Below the pieces are notes generated by a model. That model saw only the letters and a program-made list of their open reading frames with translations, did not search any database and was not told the origin of the DNA. Below are positions 51,630-58,898 of a DNA stretch of 64,000 nucleotides, piece after piece. Location of the stretch: NCBI GenBank assembly GCA_963706605.1, contig OY970165.1:620001-684000 (forward strand), written 5' to 3'. Position numbers and translations under genes: made by a program. Origin of the DNA: VRUE01 sp963706605. GTDB taxonomy: Bacteria; Actinomycetota; Thermoleophilia; Solirubrobacterales; 70-9. Each line of letters begins with the position of its first letter. The stretch's first letter is position 1.

Positions 51630-52169
51630 GTGACCGTGGAGGCGCTCAGCTACGCGATCGACGACCAGGATCGCCTGATCAAGTTCGACGACGGCTACTA
51701 CCGCTTCGCCGAGCAGAACGGCTGGAGCGGGGCGGACAGCAGCCTCGGTCGTTCACTGTGGGACTTCGTCGCCGGGGACGACGTGCGCAAGCTGCAGCGA
51801 TTGCTGCTGCGGCGCGTCCGCGACGAGTTGCGGGAAATCCAGCTTCCGTTCCGCTGTGACGGCCCCGACTTTCGCCGCGAGATGGACATCCGAATAGTCG
51901 CCGACCGCTCGGGACGGGTGGTGATGTTCTCGGCTCAGCTCAACACCGAAGAGGAGCGCGAGGAGCCGCAGCCGCTGTTCGACGTCGAGGTGCCCCGCGG
52001 CCAGGACCTGCTGCCGATGTGCGCCTGGTGCGACCGCTTCCTGGTCGACGACGAGTGGGTCGAGGTCGAGGAGGCCGCGAGGAGGCTGGAGCTCTTTCGC
52101 CGCAGCGAGATGCCGGCTCTCGACCACGGCATCTGCCCGAGCTGCAGCGAAACCCTGCTCGCCGCGTAG
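51630..52169 (+). CDS. PAS-like sensor protein with C-terminal Cys motifs
   Basis: 179 aa. N-terminal PAS-type domain (ALSYAIDDQDRLIKFDDGYY, RFAEQNG, GRSLWDFVAGDDVRKLQRLL, about 1-110) with no output domain. The C-terminal part has CAWCDRFLVDDEWVEVEEAA and ALDHGICPSCSE: two C-x2-C pairs that may bind a metal. Stand-alone PAS proteins with this C-terminus may be redox or ligand sensors acting on partners. Between the ChdC-like and FprA genes, same strand. Confidence 0.7.
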   Translation: MTVEALSYAIDDQDRLIKFDDGYYRFAEQNGWSGADSSLGRSLWDFVAGDDVRKLQRLLLRRVRDELREIQLPFRCDGPDFRREMDIRIVADRSGRVVMFSAQLNTEEEREEPQPLFDVEVPRGQDLLPMCAWCDRFLVDDEWVEVEEAARRLELFRRSEMPALDHGICPSCSETLLAA

Positions 52170-52191
52170 ACGACGGACGGACCGAGTTCCC

Positions 52192-52197
52192 TATTCT
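52192..52197 (+). promoter_or_regulatory. -10 box (TATTCT) of the FprA-type reductase gene
   Basis: TATTCT lies 11 nt before the ATG at 52209, giving a leader of only about 4-5 nt. Confidence 0.35.
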
Positions 52198-52208
52198 TCC
52201 GCGTTCCA

Positions 52209-53615
52209 ATGACCCAGATCGGAACCCCTGACAATCCCGTCCGTGTCGCCATCGTCGGCGCCGGACCGTCCGGCTTCTACGCCGCCGAGCACATCCTCAA
52301 AGGTGAGGACACGCACGCCCAGGTCGACCTCTTCGACCGCCTCCCCACGCCGTTCGGCCTGGTTCGCGGCGGCGTCGCCCCCGACCATCCGAAGATCAAG
52401 TCGGTGATCCGCGTCTACGAGAAAACCGCGGCGCGCGAGGGCTTCCGCTTCTTCGGCAACGTCAAGGTCGGCCACGACATCGAGGTCGAGGACCTGGAGC
52501 GGCTCTACCACGCGATCGTCTTCACGGTCGGCTGCGAGACCGACCGCCGGCTCGGCATCCCCGGCGAGGAGCTGCCCGGCAGCCACGCGGCCACCGCGTT
52601 TGTCGGCTGGTACAACGCGCACCCCGACTACTGCGAGGAGGAGTTCGACCTCTCCTGCGAGCGGGCGGTGGTGATCGGCAACGGCAACGTGGCGATGGAC
52701 GTGGCGCGGATGCTGGCCCTGACCGACCACGAGCTGCGGGAGACCGACACCGCCGACCACGCGATCGAGCTGCTCGACCGCAAGCAGATCAAGGAGATCG
52801 TCGTGCTCGGACGCCGCGGCCCCGTCCAGGCAGCCTTCACCAACCCGGAGATCAAGGAGCTCGGGGAGATGGAGGACGCCGACGTGATCGTCGACCCGGC
52901 CGAGGTCGAGCTCGACCCGGCGAGTGCCGCCTACCTCGAGTCCGACGAGGCCGACAAGACGACCCGCGTCAACGTCGAGACGCTGCGCGAGTTCTCCCAG
53001 CGCGAGCCCGAGGGCAAGAGGCAGCGGATCGTGCTGCGATTCCTCTCCTCCCCAGTCGAGATCAAGGGAGACGGCAGGGTCGAGAAGATCGTGATCGGCC
53101 GCAACGAGCTGGTCGAGGAAGGCGGCACCCTGCGCGCCAAGGACGGCGGCGAGCGCGAAGAGCTGGAGTGCGGCCTGGTGCTGCGCTCGGTCGGCTACAC
53201 CGGGATCCCGATCGAGGGCGTCCCCTTCGACGAGAAGCGAGGCCTGATCCTCAACGAGGGCGGCCGGGTGCTCGACTCACACGACTCCGGCCACAAGGTC
53301 GGCCATTACACCGCGGGTTGGATCAAGCGCGGCCCCTCGGGCGTGATCGGCACCAACAAGAAAGACGCGCTCGAGACGGTTCAGCACCTGCTCGCCGACG
53401 TCGAGTCCGGCACGCTTCTGGAGCCCGAGAGCCCCGATCCCACTGCGGTCGAGGCGCTGCTCTCCGAGCGTGGCGTCCGCTACGTCTCCTTCGAGGACTG
53501 GCAGGCGATCGACCAGGCCGAGGTCGGCCGCGGCGAGCCGCATGGCCGCCCGCGGGTCAAGTTCGTCCGCGTCGAGGAGATGCTCGAGACGCTGGGGGAG
53601 AAAGTCTCCGGCTAG
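52209..53615 (+). CDS. Ferredoxin/adrenodoxin-NADP+ reductase (FprA type)
   Basis: 468 aa. FAD motif VAIVGAGPSGFYAAEHILKG; DLFDRLPTPFGLVRGGVAPD and HPKIKSV, the signature of adrenodoxin reductase/FprA; NADP motif RAVVIGNGNVAMDVARMLA; GRRGPVQAAFTNPEIKEL; HYTAGWIKRGPSGVIGTNKK near the C-terminus. Passes electrons between NADPH and ferredoxin, which could feed the desaturase, P450s or Fe-S assembly. Overlaps the convergent hydrolase gene by 4 nt at the stops. Confidence 0.93.
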   Translation: MTQIGTPDNPVRVAIVGAGPSGFYAAEHILKGEDTHAQVDLFDRLPTPFGLVRGGVAPDHPKIKSVIRVYEKTAAREGFRFFGNVKVGHDIEVEDLERLYHAIVFTVGCETDRRLGIPGEELPGSHAATAFVGWYNAHPDYCEEEFDLSCERAVVIGNGNVAMDVARMLALTDHELRETDTADHAIELLDRKQIKEIVVLGRRGPVQAAFTNPEIKELGEMEDADVIVDPAEVELDPASAAYLESDEADKTTRVNVETLREFSQREPEGKRQRIVLRFLSSPVEIKGDGRVEKIVIGRNELVEEGGTLRAKDGGEREELECGLVLRSVGYTGIPIEGVPFDEKRGLILNEGGRVLDSHDSGHKVGHYTAGWIKRGPSGVIGTNKKDALETVQHLLADVESGTLLEPESPDPTAVEALLSERGVRYVSFEDWQAIDQAEVGRGEPHGRPRVKFVRVEEMLETLGEKVSG

Positions 53616-54508
53616 GCGGCGGGCCGCCCGAGATGGCGGCGGAGGAACTCGACCTGGTCGGCGACAACCCGCTCGAAGGTCTCTTTGACGAAGGGTGCGA
53701 AATGGCCGCCCGGGTACTCGCGCAGCTCGCCGCGCGGGACGCGCTGCGCAGCCCGTCTGCCCAGCCGCGGCGGGTTGACGTCGTCCTCCGCGAAGACGAG
53801 GTAGAGGGTCGGGCAGGGGATCCTGCTCACCTTTCTCGTCAGGCTGTATGGCGGAGCCAAAGCGACCCGAGCGCAGACCTCGTTGCGCCAGGTCGAGTCC
53901 AGCGGGGTGATCGACGCAAAGCCGGGAACGGTGTCGGGGCTGTTGATGACCGCGAGGGAGCCGGGCTCCCCCGCCACCGGTATGCGGTAAGGAGCGGCTC
54001 CGCGCAGCCTCCGCGCCATGTCGCAGCCGCCCGCCACGGTCAGCCTGGCCATGTGGCCAGGACCGCCGATGTGGAGAAGGCTGCGCCTGCCGCTGAGCAG
54101 GGGCGCGACGCAGACCAACGCCCCGACCTGGACGCCGTCGGCCGCGAGGGCCTGGATGTGCCCGGTCCCCATCGAGTAGCTCCAGAGCGCGATTCGGGCG
54201 GGGTCGACGTCGTCCAGAGTGCCGGCGTAGGCGAGCGCTGCCCGCCAGTCCTCGCGCTGGCGGGCGGCGTCCATCAGCGAGCGCGGCTCACCGGGGCTCT
54301 CGCCCCAGTGCCGATAGTCGAAGGCGAGCGCCGCGAACCCCGCATCGGCGAGGCGCTCGGCGAAGGCGTCGAGGCCCTGGTCGCGCACACAGGAGAAGCC
54401 CGAGCCCATGACGACGCAGGGGACGGGCGCGGTAGAGGTTCGCGGCCGGAACAGTCGGCCGACACACTCTCCATCCCCCGCCGCGAAGCGGACCTCCGCC
54501 GATCCCAT
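53612..54508 (-). CDS. Alpha/beta hydrolase with altered nucleophile elbow
   Basis: 298 aa from ATG 54508. Oxyanion region VPCVVMGSGFSCVRD; FALAFDYRHWGESPGEPRS-like strand; nucleophile S112 in LWSYSMGTGH, where the first Gly of the usual G-x-S-x-G is Ser; acid in YLVFAEDDVNPP; His in YPGGHFAPF. Dienelactone-hydrolase/acetyl-xylan-esterase-like fold. Divergent from bolA with a 48-bp gap. Substrate unknown. Confidence 0.85.
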   Translation of the reverse strand: MGSAEVRFAAGDGECVGRLFRPRTSTAPVPCVVMGSGFSCVRDQGLDAFAERLADAGFAALAFDYRHWGESPGEPRSLMDAARQREDWRAALAYAGTLDDVDPARIALWSYSMGTGHIQALAADGVQVGALVCVAPLLSGRRSLLHIGGPGHMARLTVAGGCDMARRLRGAAPYRIPVAGEPGSLAVINSPDTVPGFASITPLDSTWRNEVCARVALAPPYSLTRKVSRIPCPTLYLVFAEDDVNPPRLGRRAAQRVPRGELREYPGGHFAPFVKETFERVVADQVEFLRRHLGRPAA

Positions 54509-54541
54509 GGCGGCGATTCTAGGCCCGCCGTCACGCACCCG

Positions 54542-54547
54542 TAGAAT
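54542..54547 (+). promoter_or_regulatory. -10 box (TAGAAT) of bolA
   Basis: TAGAAT ends 9 nt before the ATG at 54557, in the short divergent gap to the hydrolase gene. Confidence 0.4.
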
Positions 54548-54556
54548 CGCGTCGCG

Positions 54557-54793
54557 ATGGCCGACCTGGAAGAGATAGAGGGTATGATCGCCGCTGCGCT
54601 TCCCGGCGCCGCGGTCGAGGTGGTCGACGAGACCGGCGCCGGCGACCACCTGCGCGCCACGGTCACCGCCCCCCAGTTCGAAGGGCTCTCGCGCCTCGAT
54701 CAGCACCGCTTGGTCAAGGCTGCGGTCAAGGAGCGCTTCGACGACGGGCAGATCCACGCCCTCTCGATCAAGACCGAGGCGGCGGGTAGCTAG
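54557..54793 (+). CDS. bolA: BolA-family protein
   Basis: 78 aa. DLEEIEGMIAAALPGAAVEV, DHLRATVTAPQFEGLSRLDQ and HRLVKAAVKERFDDGQIHAL with SIKTEA: the complete class II KH-like BolA fold with the conserved H-R/K near the second helix. It works with monothiol CGFS glutaredoxin in [2Fe-2S] cluster handling; that partner is the next gene, 9 bp away. Confidence 0.93.
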   Translation: MADLEEIEGMIAAALPGAAVEVVDETGAGDHLRATVTAPQFEGLSRLDQHRLVKAAVKERFDDGQIHALSIKTEAAGS

Positions 54794-54796
54794 TCT
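54791..54796 (+). promoter_or_regulatory. -10 box (TAGTCT) of the glutaredoxin gene
   Basis: TAGTCT includes the end of the bolA stop codon (TAG) and ends 6 nt before the ATG at 54803. Confidence 0.4.
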
Positions 54797-54802
54797 GTGC
54801 CA

Positions 54803-55186
54803 ATGGCCGATCCACAGCTGAAGGAGAAAGTCGAAGAGCTGATCGCCGCCAACCCGGTGCTGCTCTTCATGAAAGGCACGCCGGAGATGCCGCGTTGCGG
54901 CTTCTCGATGCGGGTCGTGCAGGTGCTCGACTCGATGGACGTCGAGTACGGCGCCATCGACGTCCTCCCCGCGCTGCAGCCGCTGCGCGAGGTCACCGCC
55001 GAGATCTCCGATTGGCAGACCTTCCCGCAGCTCTACGTCAACGGCGAGCTGATCGGCGGTGCGGACCTGGTCGAGGAGATGTTCGATTCCGGTGAGCTGG
55101 CCGAGGCGCTCGGTGTCGAGCAACCCGCCGTGGCCGCAGCTCCCGCCGCGCCGCCGGCGCAGTCACCGCCGCTTCAGATCGAATAG
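54803..55186 (+). CDS. Monothiol glutaredoxin, Grx4 (CGFS) type
   Basis: 127 aa from ATG 54803. KVEELIAANPVLLFMKGTPE, active site PRCGFS (C32) and DWQTFPQLYVNGELIGGADL with VEEMFDSGELAEAL. CGFS glutaredoxins bind a [2Fe-2S] cluster with glutathione or another thiol and pass it on with BolA. The Ala/Pro tail (about 25 residues) is an addition to the usual 105 aa. Convergent with the A-type carrier gene erpA. Confidence 0.95.
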   Translation: MADPQLKEKVEELIAANPVLLFMKGTPEMPRCGFSMRVVQVLDSMDVEYGAIDVLPALQPLREVTAEISDWQTFPQLYVNGELIGGADLVEEMFDSGELAEALGVEQPAVAAAPAAPPAQSPPLQIE

Positions 55187-55199
55187 CGGACGGGCGAGC

Positions 55200-55583
55200 C
55201 TAGACAGCCGCGGGGGCGGCGTCTTCGGCGTCGTCCTTGACCTGGAAAGAAGAGCCGCAGCCGCAGGCCGCGACGACGTTCGGGTTGTTGACCTGGAACC
55301 CGGCGCCCTGCAGCCCTTCGACGTAGTCGACCTCGGAGCCGAAGACGAACTGCATGCTGACCTTGTCGACGACGACGGCGACGCCGTCGACCTCGAAGAC
55401 GTGATCGTCGTCCTTGGCGCGGTCGAAGGCAAGCGCGTACTGGAAACCGGAGCAACCGCCACCGCGGACTGCGACGCGCAGCGCCTGGCCCTCGGAGTCC
55501 TCCTGTCCACCCAACAACAGCTCGCCGATCTTCTCGGCCGCCTTGTCGGTCAGGGTGATCGCCTCTTTAGGGGTATCCGTCAC
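55200..55583 (-). CDS. erpA: A-type iron-sulfur carrier (ErpA/HesB family)
   Basis: 127 aa from GTG 55583. ITLTDKAAEKIGELLLGG, RVAVRGGGCSGFQYALAFD (C44) and NPNVVAACGCGSSFQ (C107, C109): the three conserved cysteines are present. Delivers [4Fe-4S]/[2Fe-2S] clusters to apoproteins. TACACT lies 7 nt before the GTG. With bolA, grx and the FprA reductase it forms an iron-sulfur neighbourhood. Confidence 0.94.
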   Translation of the reverse strand: MTDTPKEAITLTDKAAEKIGELLLGGQEDSEGQALRVAVRGGGCSGFQYALAFDRAKDDDHVFEVDGVAVVVDKVSMQFVFGSEVDYVEGLQGAGFQVNNPNVVAACGCGSSFQVKDDAEDAAPAAV

Positions 55584-55590
55584 TTCATTA

Positions 55591-55596
55591 AGTGTA
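55591..55596 (-). promoter_or_regulatory. -10 box (TACACT) of erpA
   Basis: On the complement TACACT ends 7 nt before the GTG start, again in leaderless position. Confidence 0.45.
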
Positions 55597-55623
55597 GCGG
55601 CCGGTCTGAGAGAATCCGCCTCC

Positions 55624-56499
55624 TTGAGCCCGAGCGCCCCAACCGCCGTCGTCTGCGACACCACGGCCTACCTGCCCGACCAGCTCATCGCCGAGAACGG
55701 CATCGAGAGGATCAGCCTCTACGTCTCGGTCAATGGACACCAGGAGCGCGAGAGCGAGATCTCCGACTACGCCGCCTTCTACGAGCGGCTGCGCGCCTCC
55801 GAGAGCGGCGCCACCACCTCGCAGCCCTCGATCGGCGACTTCGTCTCCGTCTATGAGCCGCTGCTCGACGCCGGCCGTGAAATCGTCTCGGTACATATCT
55901 CAGCCGGCATCTCCGGCACCTTCGAGGCCGCCGGCCAGGCGAAGGAGCGCCTCGTCGCCGAGGGCAAGGGCGGCGAGCGGATCCACGTCTTCGACTCCCG
56001 CTCCGCCGCGGGTGGGATGGGGTTGTGCACGCTGGCCGCTGCTGCTGCCGCGGCCGGCGGCGGCGACGGCGAGGCGGCGGTCGCCCGTGCCCAGCGGGCG
56101 CGGGAGGAGCTGAAGATGTGGTTCGCGATCGACACCCTCGAGTACCTGCGCCGTGGCGGCCGAATCGGCGGCGCCAGCGCCTTCATCGGCTCGGCGCTGA
56201 AGATCAAGCCGATCCTGACGCTCGAGGAGGAGATCACCCCGATCGAGCGGGTGCGGACCCGCGCCCGCTCGATCGAGCGCCTGCGCGACTACGCCCGCGA
56301 GCGCCACGAGTCGGGCCTCGACGCCTGGGTCGTCCAACACATCCAGGATGACGAAACGGCGGCGGGGCTGGTCGACGACGGCCGCGAGATCTTCGGCTGC
56401 GAGCCGGCTTTCGTATCGGAGATCGGCGCCGTGCTCGGCGCCCACGTCGGGCCTGGGCTGCTGGGCATCGGCAGCGTCAGCAAGTCCGTGCTGAGCTAG
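55624..56499 (+). CDS. DegV-family fatty-acid-binding protein
   Basis: 291 aa from TTG 55624 (start inferred; GAGAAT is 8 nt upstream). TAVVCDTTAYLPDQLIAENG, SLYVSVNGHQERESEISDYA, TTSQPSIGDFVSVYEPLL, VSVHISAGISGTFEAAGQAK, YLRRGGRIGGASAFIGSALK, KPILTLEEEITPIERVRTRA: the full two-domain DegV fold that holds a fatty acid (FakB in firmicutes). No FakA kinase gene is near. Divergent from erpA. Confidence 0.93.
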   Translation: MSPSAPTAVVCDTTAYLPDQLIAENGIERISLYVSVNGHQERESEISDYAAFYERLRASESGATTSQPSIGDFVSVYEPLLDAGREIVSVHISAGISGTFEAAGQAKERLVAEGKGGERIHVFDSRSAAGGMGLCTLAAAAAAAGGGDGEAAVARAQRAREELKMWFAIDTLEYLRRGGRIGGASAFIGSALKIKPILTLEEEITPIERVRTRARSIERLRDYARERHESGLDAWVVQHIQDDETAAGLVDDGREIFGCEPAFVSEIGAVLGAHVGPGLLGIGSVSKSVLS

Positions 56500-56509
56500 C
56501 TGCGACCCG

Positions 56510-56761
56510 CTACCTGCGGCGGCGTAGGGCGAGGATCCCGCCGATCGCAAACCCGGCAATCGCCGCGCCCACAACCAGCTGGCTGCGGTGCTCGCGGACC
56601 TGGCGACGCCAATCGGTCAGCTCGGTGACCCTGCCGCGCAGCGCCTGCACCGAGTGGCCTAGGTCCCGCCGCTGGAGGTCGATGTCGCGGCGGATCTCGG
56701 CCGCGGAGCGGCCCGGCATACCGGCCGACGACGGGCGGGCGGGCTCGGGGTGGGTGCTCAT
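56510..56761 (-). CDS. DUF3618-family membrane protein
   Basis: 83 aa. The motif RSAAEIRRDIDLQRRDLGHS with VQALRGRVTELTDWRRQVRE is the DUF3618 signature, followed by one membrane helix (LVVGAAIAGFAIGGILAL) and RRRR. Start overlaps the Holin-X gene stop (ATG 56761 against stop at 56758). Usually found with Holin-X genes; thought to be an envelope/stress protein. Confidence 0.88.
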   Translation of the reverse strand: MSTHPEPARPSSAGMPGRSAAEIRRDIDLQRRDLGHSVQALRGRVTELTDWRRQVREHRSQLVVGAAIAGFAIGGILALRRRR

Positions 56762-57210
56762 TTCTCCCCCACGCTCGGGGCGGGCTCGTCGTCCTCGCCT
56801 TCGAGCATCGTCTTGGTCAGCTTCGCCTCTTCGATCGCCTGCTCGGGGACCGGCGGCGCCCCGGATTGGACCGAGCGATAGGCGAACAGCCCGGCGGCGG
56901 CGGCGATCAACAGGAAAACAGCCGCCTCGATAAAGAAACCGGGCCAGGTCTTGCCGTCGAACAGCTCTTCGTTGAGCAGCCAAGCAATCCCCTCCATGAT
57001 CAGGATCAGGGCGAGGAAGGCGAAGGCGCCGGCGGCGGCCCCGACCACCGAGCCGCGCAGGATCTTGCCGACTTTTTCGCCGATCTCGGCTTTTGCCAGC
57101 TCGATCTCCTCGCGGATCAGCGAGGAGGCTCTTTCGGATACGTCGAAGACGAGCTCGGCGACCGACCTGTCCTCGGGATCCGGGGGCGGCGTGAAGGTGG
57201 GATCCGCCAT
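56758..57210 (-). CDS. Actinobacterial Holin-X (DUF1469) family membrane protein
   Basis: 150 aa. DRSVAELVFDVSERASSLIR, EEIELAKAEIGEKVGKILRG, then two hydrophobic segments (about 52-78 and 89-113), and an acidic C-terminus. The name is historical: there are no phage genes here. Second gene of a three-gene group with the 44-aa protein and DUF3618. Confidence 0.88.
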   Translation of the reverse strand: MADPTFTPPPDPEDRSVAELVFDVSERASSLIREEIELAKAEIGEKVGKILRGSVVGAAAGAFAFLALILIMEGIAWLLNEELFDGKTWPGFFIEAAVFLLIAAAAGLFAYRSVQSGAPPVPEQAIEEAKLTKTMLEGEDDEPAPSVGEK

Positions 57211-57218
57211 CGTGACCG

Positions 57219-57353
57219 CTACTCCGGGGGCTCCTCTTCGAAGAGGCGGCGCCAGAGGACCGCGGCGAGCCGCGAGGCGGCGATGCTGGCCAGCGCGCTG
57301 CTCGCGGCCAGCAAGCCGCTCCAGGCGAGGCGTTTGACGATCTCGTTGTCCAT
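57219..57353 (-). CDS. 44-aa membrane protein heading the Holin-X group
   Basis: ATG 57353 gives MDNEIVKRLAWSGLLAASSA, LASIAASRLAAVLWRRLFEE, EPPE. One hydrophobic segment flanked by charged ends. Good support as a gene: TAAGGT -10 box 8 nt upstream and 8 bp to the next gene. It resembles the short DUF4235-like partners often seen in such operons, but is too short for a firm call. Confidence 0.65.
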   Translation of the reverse strand: MDNEIVKRLAWSGLLAASSALASIAASRLAAVLWRRLFEEEPPE

Positions 57354-57361
57354 GCGGCCCG

Positions 57362-57367
57362 ACCTTA
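57362..57367 (-). promoter_or_regulatory. -10 box (TAAGGT) of the Holin-X operon
   Basis: On the complement, 8 nt before ATG 57353, just past the stop of the preceding TetR gene (57369). Confidence 0.4.
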
Positions 57368-57368
57368 C

Positions 57369-57971
57369 CTATCGTGGCTCGAGGCCGTCGCAGATCGTCG
57401 CCGTGACAAGAGTCTTTGCCTGCTCGTAGTCGGCGTCGGTGGCGGGAATCAGATCGAAGATCCAGCCCGAAAGCAGCTGCTCGATCGCACCGTAGAAGGA
57501 CATCGAGGCGAAGGTCGGGTCGATGTCGCGACGGAAGGCGTCGCGCTGCTGCCCGTCGGCGACGATGTTGGCGATCGAGTCATAGGCGCGGCGGATCTCC
57601 GGCAGGTGGGTGCGCCCGAACGAGTTGGCGGCGCGGGTCACCTCGACGATGATCACCTTCATCAGCTCGGGGTCATGGCGGTAGGAGTCGACGATGAAGC
57701 CCGCCACCGCCTCCAGCTTGGCGCGCGGGGTCGCCTCGCTGCGGTCGGCCTCGTCGATCGCAGCCAGCAGCAGCGACCAGCGCTCACTGAACAGCTCGTT
57801 GAGGACCTCGTCCTTCGACTTGAAGTAGTGGTAGACGAGTCCGTAGGCGACTCCCGCCTCGTCGGCGATGTCGGCCACGCGGGTCGAGTGGAAGCCCTGG
57901 CGGGCGAAGACGCGGATCGCGGCGTCGAGGATCTGGCGCCGCTTGTCGATCGGGGGAGCTTTCGATGCCAT
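57369..57971 (-). CDS. TetR-family regulator (acyl-CoA-type ligand domain)
   Basis: 200 aa from ATG 57971. HTH: RRQILDAAIRVFARQGFHST, RVADIADEAGVAYGLVYHYF, KSKDEVLNELF. The C-terminal domain (SYRHDPELMKVIIVEVTRAA, FRRDIDPTFASMSFYGAIEQ, LLSGWIF) is like FadR/FasR-type actinobacterial regulators. Its start overlaps the nitrilase stop. Probably autoregulated through the site at 58833-58846. Confidence 0.92.
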   Translation of the reverse strand: MASKAPPIDKRRQILDAAIRVFARQGFHSTRVADIADEAGVAYGLVYHYFKSKDEVLNELFSERWSLLLAAIDEADRSEATPRAKLEAVAGFIVDSYRHDPELMKVIIVEVTRAANSFGRTHLPEIRRAYDSIANIVADGQQRDAFRRDIDPTFASMSFYGAIEQLLSGWIFDLIPATDADYEQAKTLVTATICDGLEPR

Positions 57972-58798
57972 CAGGCGTGTGCCTCCAGCAGCTGCGGCCA
58001 CGCGTAGGTCTCGGGCCGGCGGTTGGCGAGGGAGGGAAGTGAGTCGCGAATCCGCTCCTGGGCGGGGAGGTCGAGGTCGGCGGTGACAAAGCACTCCTCC
58101 TCGGGAGCGATGGCGAGCACTGTCCCCCAGGGGTCGATGATCGCCGAGTGACCGTAAGAGCTGTAGTGGGGTGGCGCCTCACCCACCTGATTCGGGGCGA
58201 GGACGAAGACCTGGTTCTCGATCGCCCGCGCCCGCAGCAGCACCTCCCAGTGGTCGCGCCCGGTGGCGGCGGTGAAGGCCGAGGGAACCGCGATCAGCTC
58301 GGCGCCCCGCACGGCGAGAATCCGGAAGAGCTCCGGGAAGCGGAGGTCGTAACAGACGGTCAGACCGAGCTCGATGTCGCCGACCGCCGCGCTGACGATC
58401 TCGCTGCCGGCCTGCTCGTGCTCGGACTCGCGGTAGGAGACGCCGCCGGCGTCGACGTCGAAGAGGTGGATCTTGCGGTAGACGGCGAGGTCGGCGCCGT
58501 CGGGGCCGATCAGGACCGAGGTGTTGAAGGCCTTCTCCTCCGCCCGCTCGGCGATGCTGCCGGCAAGAAGATGGATGCCCAGCTCGCGCGCCCAACCGCG
58601 GGCGGCGGTGAGGCTTTGGCCATCCAGCGTCTCCGCCCCGGCGGCGAGCTCCTCTCCGCCCGCGAGCAGGTTCCACTTCTCGGGCAGCGCGACCAGCTCA
58701 GCGCCGTCGGCCGCGGCGGCGCGCACCAGTCGCTCCGCGGCGGCAAGGTTCCCCGCCTTGTCTCCGTTTGAGTTGAGCTGCACTGCCGCTGCGCGCAT
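57971..58798 (-). CDS. Carbon-nitrogen hydrolase (nitrilase superfamily, Nit2-like)
   Basis: 275 aa. Catalytic triad visible: Glu in VALPEKWNLL, Lys in YRKIHLFDVD, Cys in LGLTVCYDLRFPELFRILA. C-terminal SSYGHSAIIDPWGTVLAIAP. Best fit is the Nit1/Nit2 branch (omega-amidase or deaminated-glutathione amidase), which repairs or hydrolyses small amides. Upstream partner of the tetR gene. Confidence 0.9.
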   Translation of the reverse strand: MRAAAVQLNSNGDKAGNLAAAERLVRAAAADGAELVALPEKWNLLAGGEELAAGAETLDGQSLTAARGWARELGIHLLAGSIAERAEEKAFNTSVLIGPDGADLAVYRKIHLFDVDAGGVSYRESEHEQAGSEIVSAAVGDIELGLTVCYDLRFPELFRILAVRGAELIAVPSAFTAATGRDHWEVLLRARAIENQVFVLAPNQVGEAPPHYSSYGHSAIIDPWGTVLAIAPEEECFVTADLDLPAQERIRDSLPSLANRRPETYAWPQLLEAHA

Positions 58799-58832
58799 CG
58801 GTTCGGTCTCCGTCGGCTTGATCCCAACTGGC

Positions 58833-58846
58833 TGACTGACCAGTCA
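58833..58846. promoter_or_regulatory. TetR-type operator candidate
   Basis: TGACTG-AC-CAGTCA, 6-bp perfect arms, in the 100-bp gap between the nitrilase-tetR unit (-) and the cyclase gene (+). The TGACTGACCAGTCA form is often used by actinobacterial TetR regulators of lipid genes. Confidence 0.5.
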
Positions 58847-58884
58847 ATCGGTTTGTGAGCGTCAGTATAGGTGGCCCCGGGGCG

Positions 58885-58890
58885 TACGAT
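58885..58890 (+). promoter_or_regulatory. -10 box (TACGAT) of the cyclase/ATPase/TPR gene
   Basis: TACGAT ends 8 nt before the GTG at 58899. No ribosome site; leaderless position. Confidence 0.4.
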
Positions 58891-58898
58891 TTGGGTCC

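Noticed and set aside
53616..54544. Plus-strand open frame of 458 codons over the hydrolase gene.
   Set aside because: It is antisense to clear alpha/beta-hydrolase motifs and has no recognisable domain.
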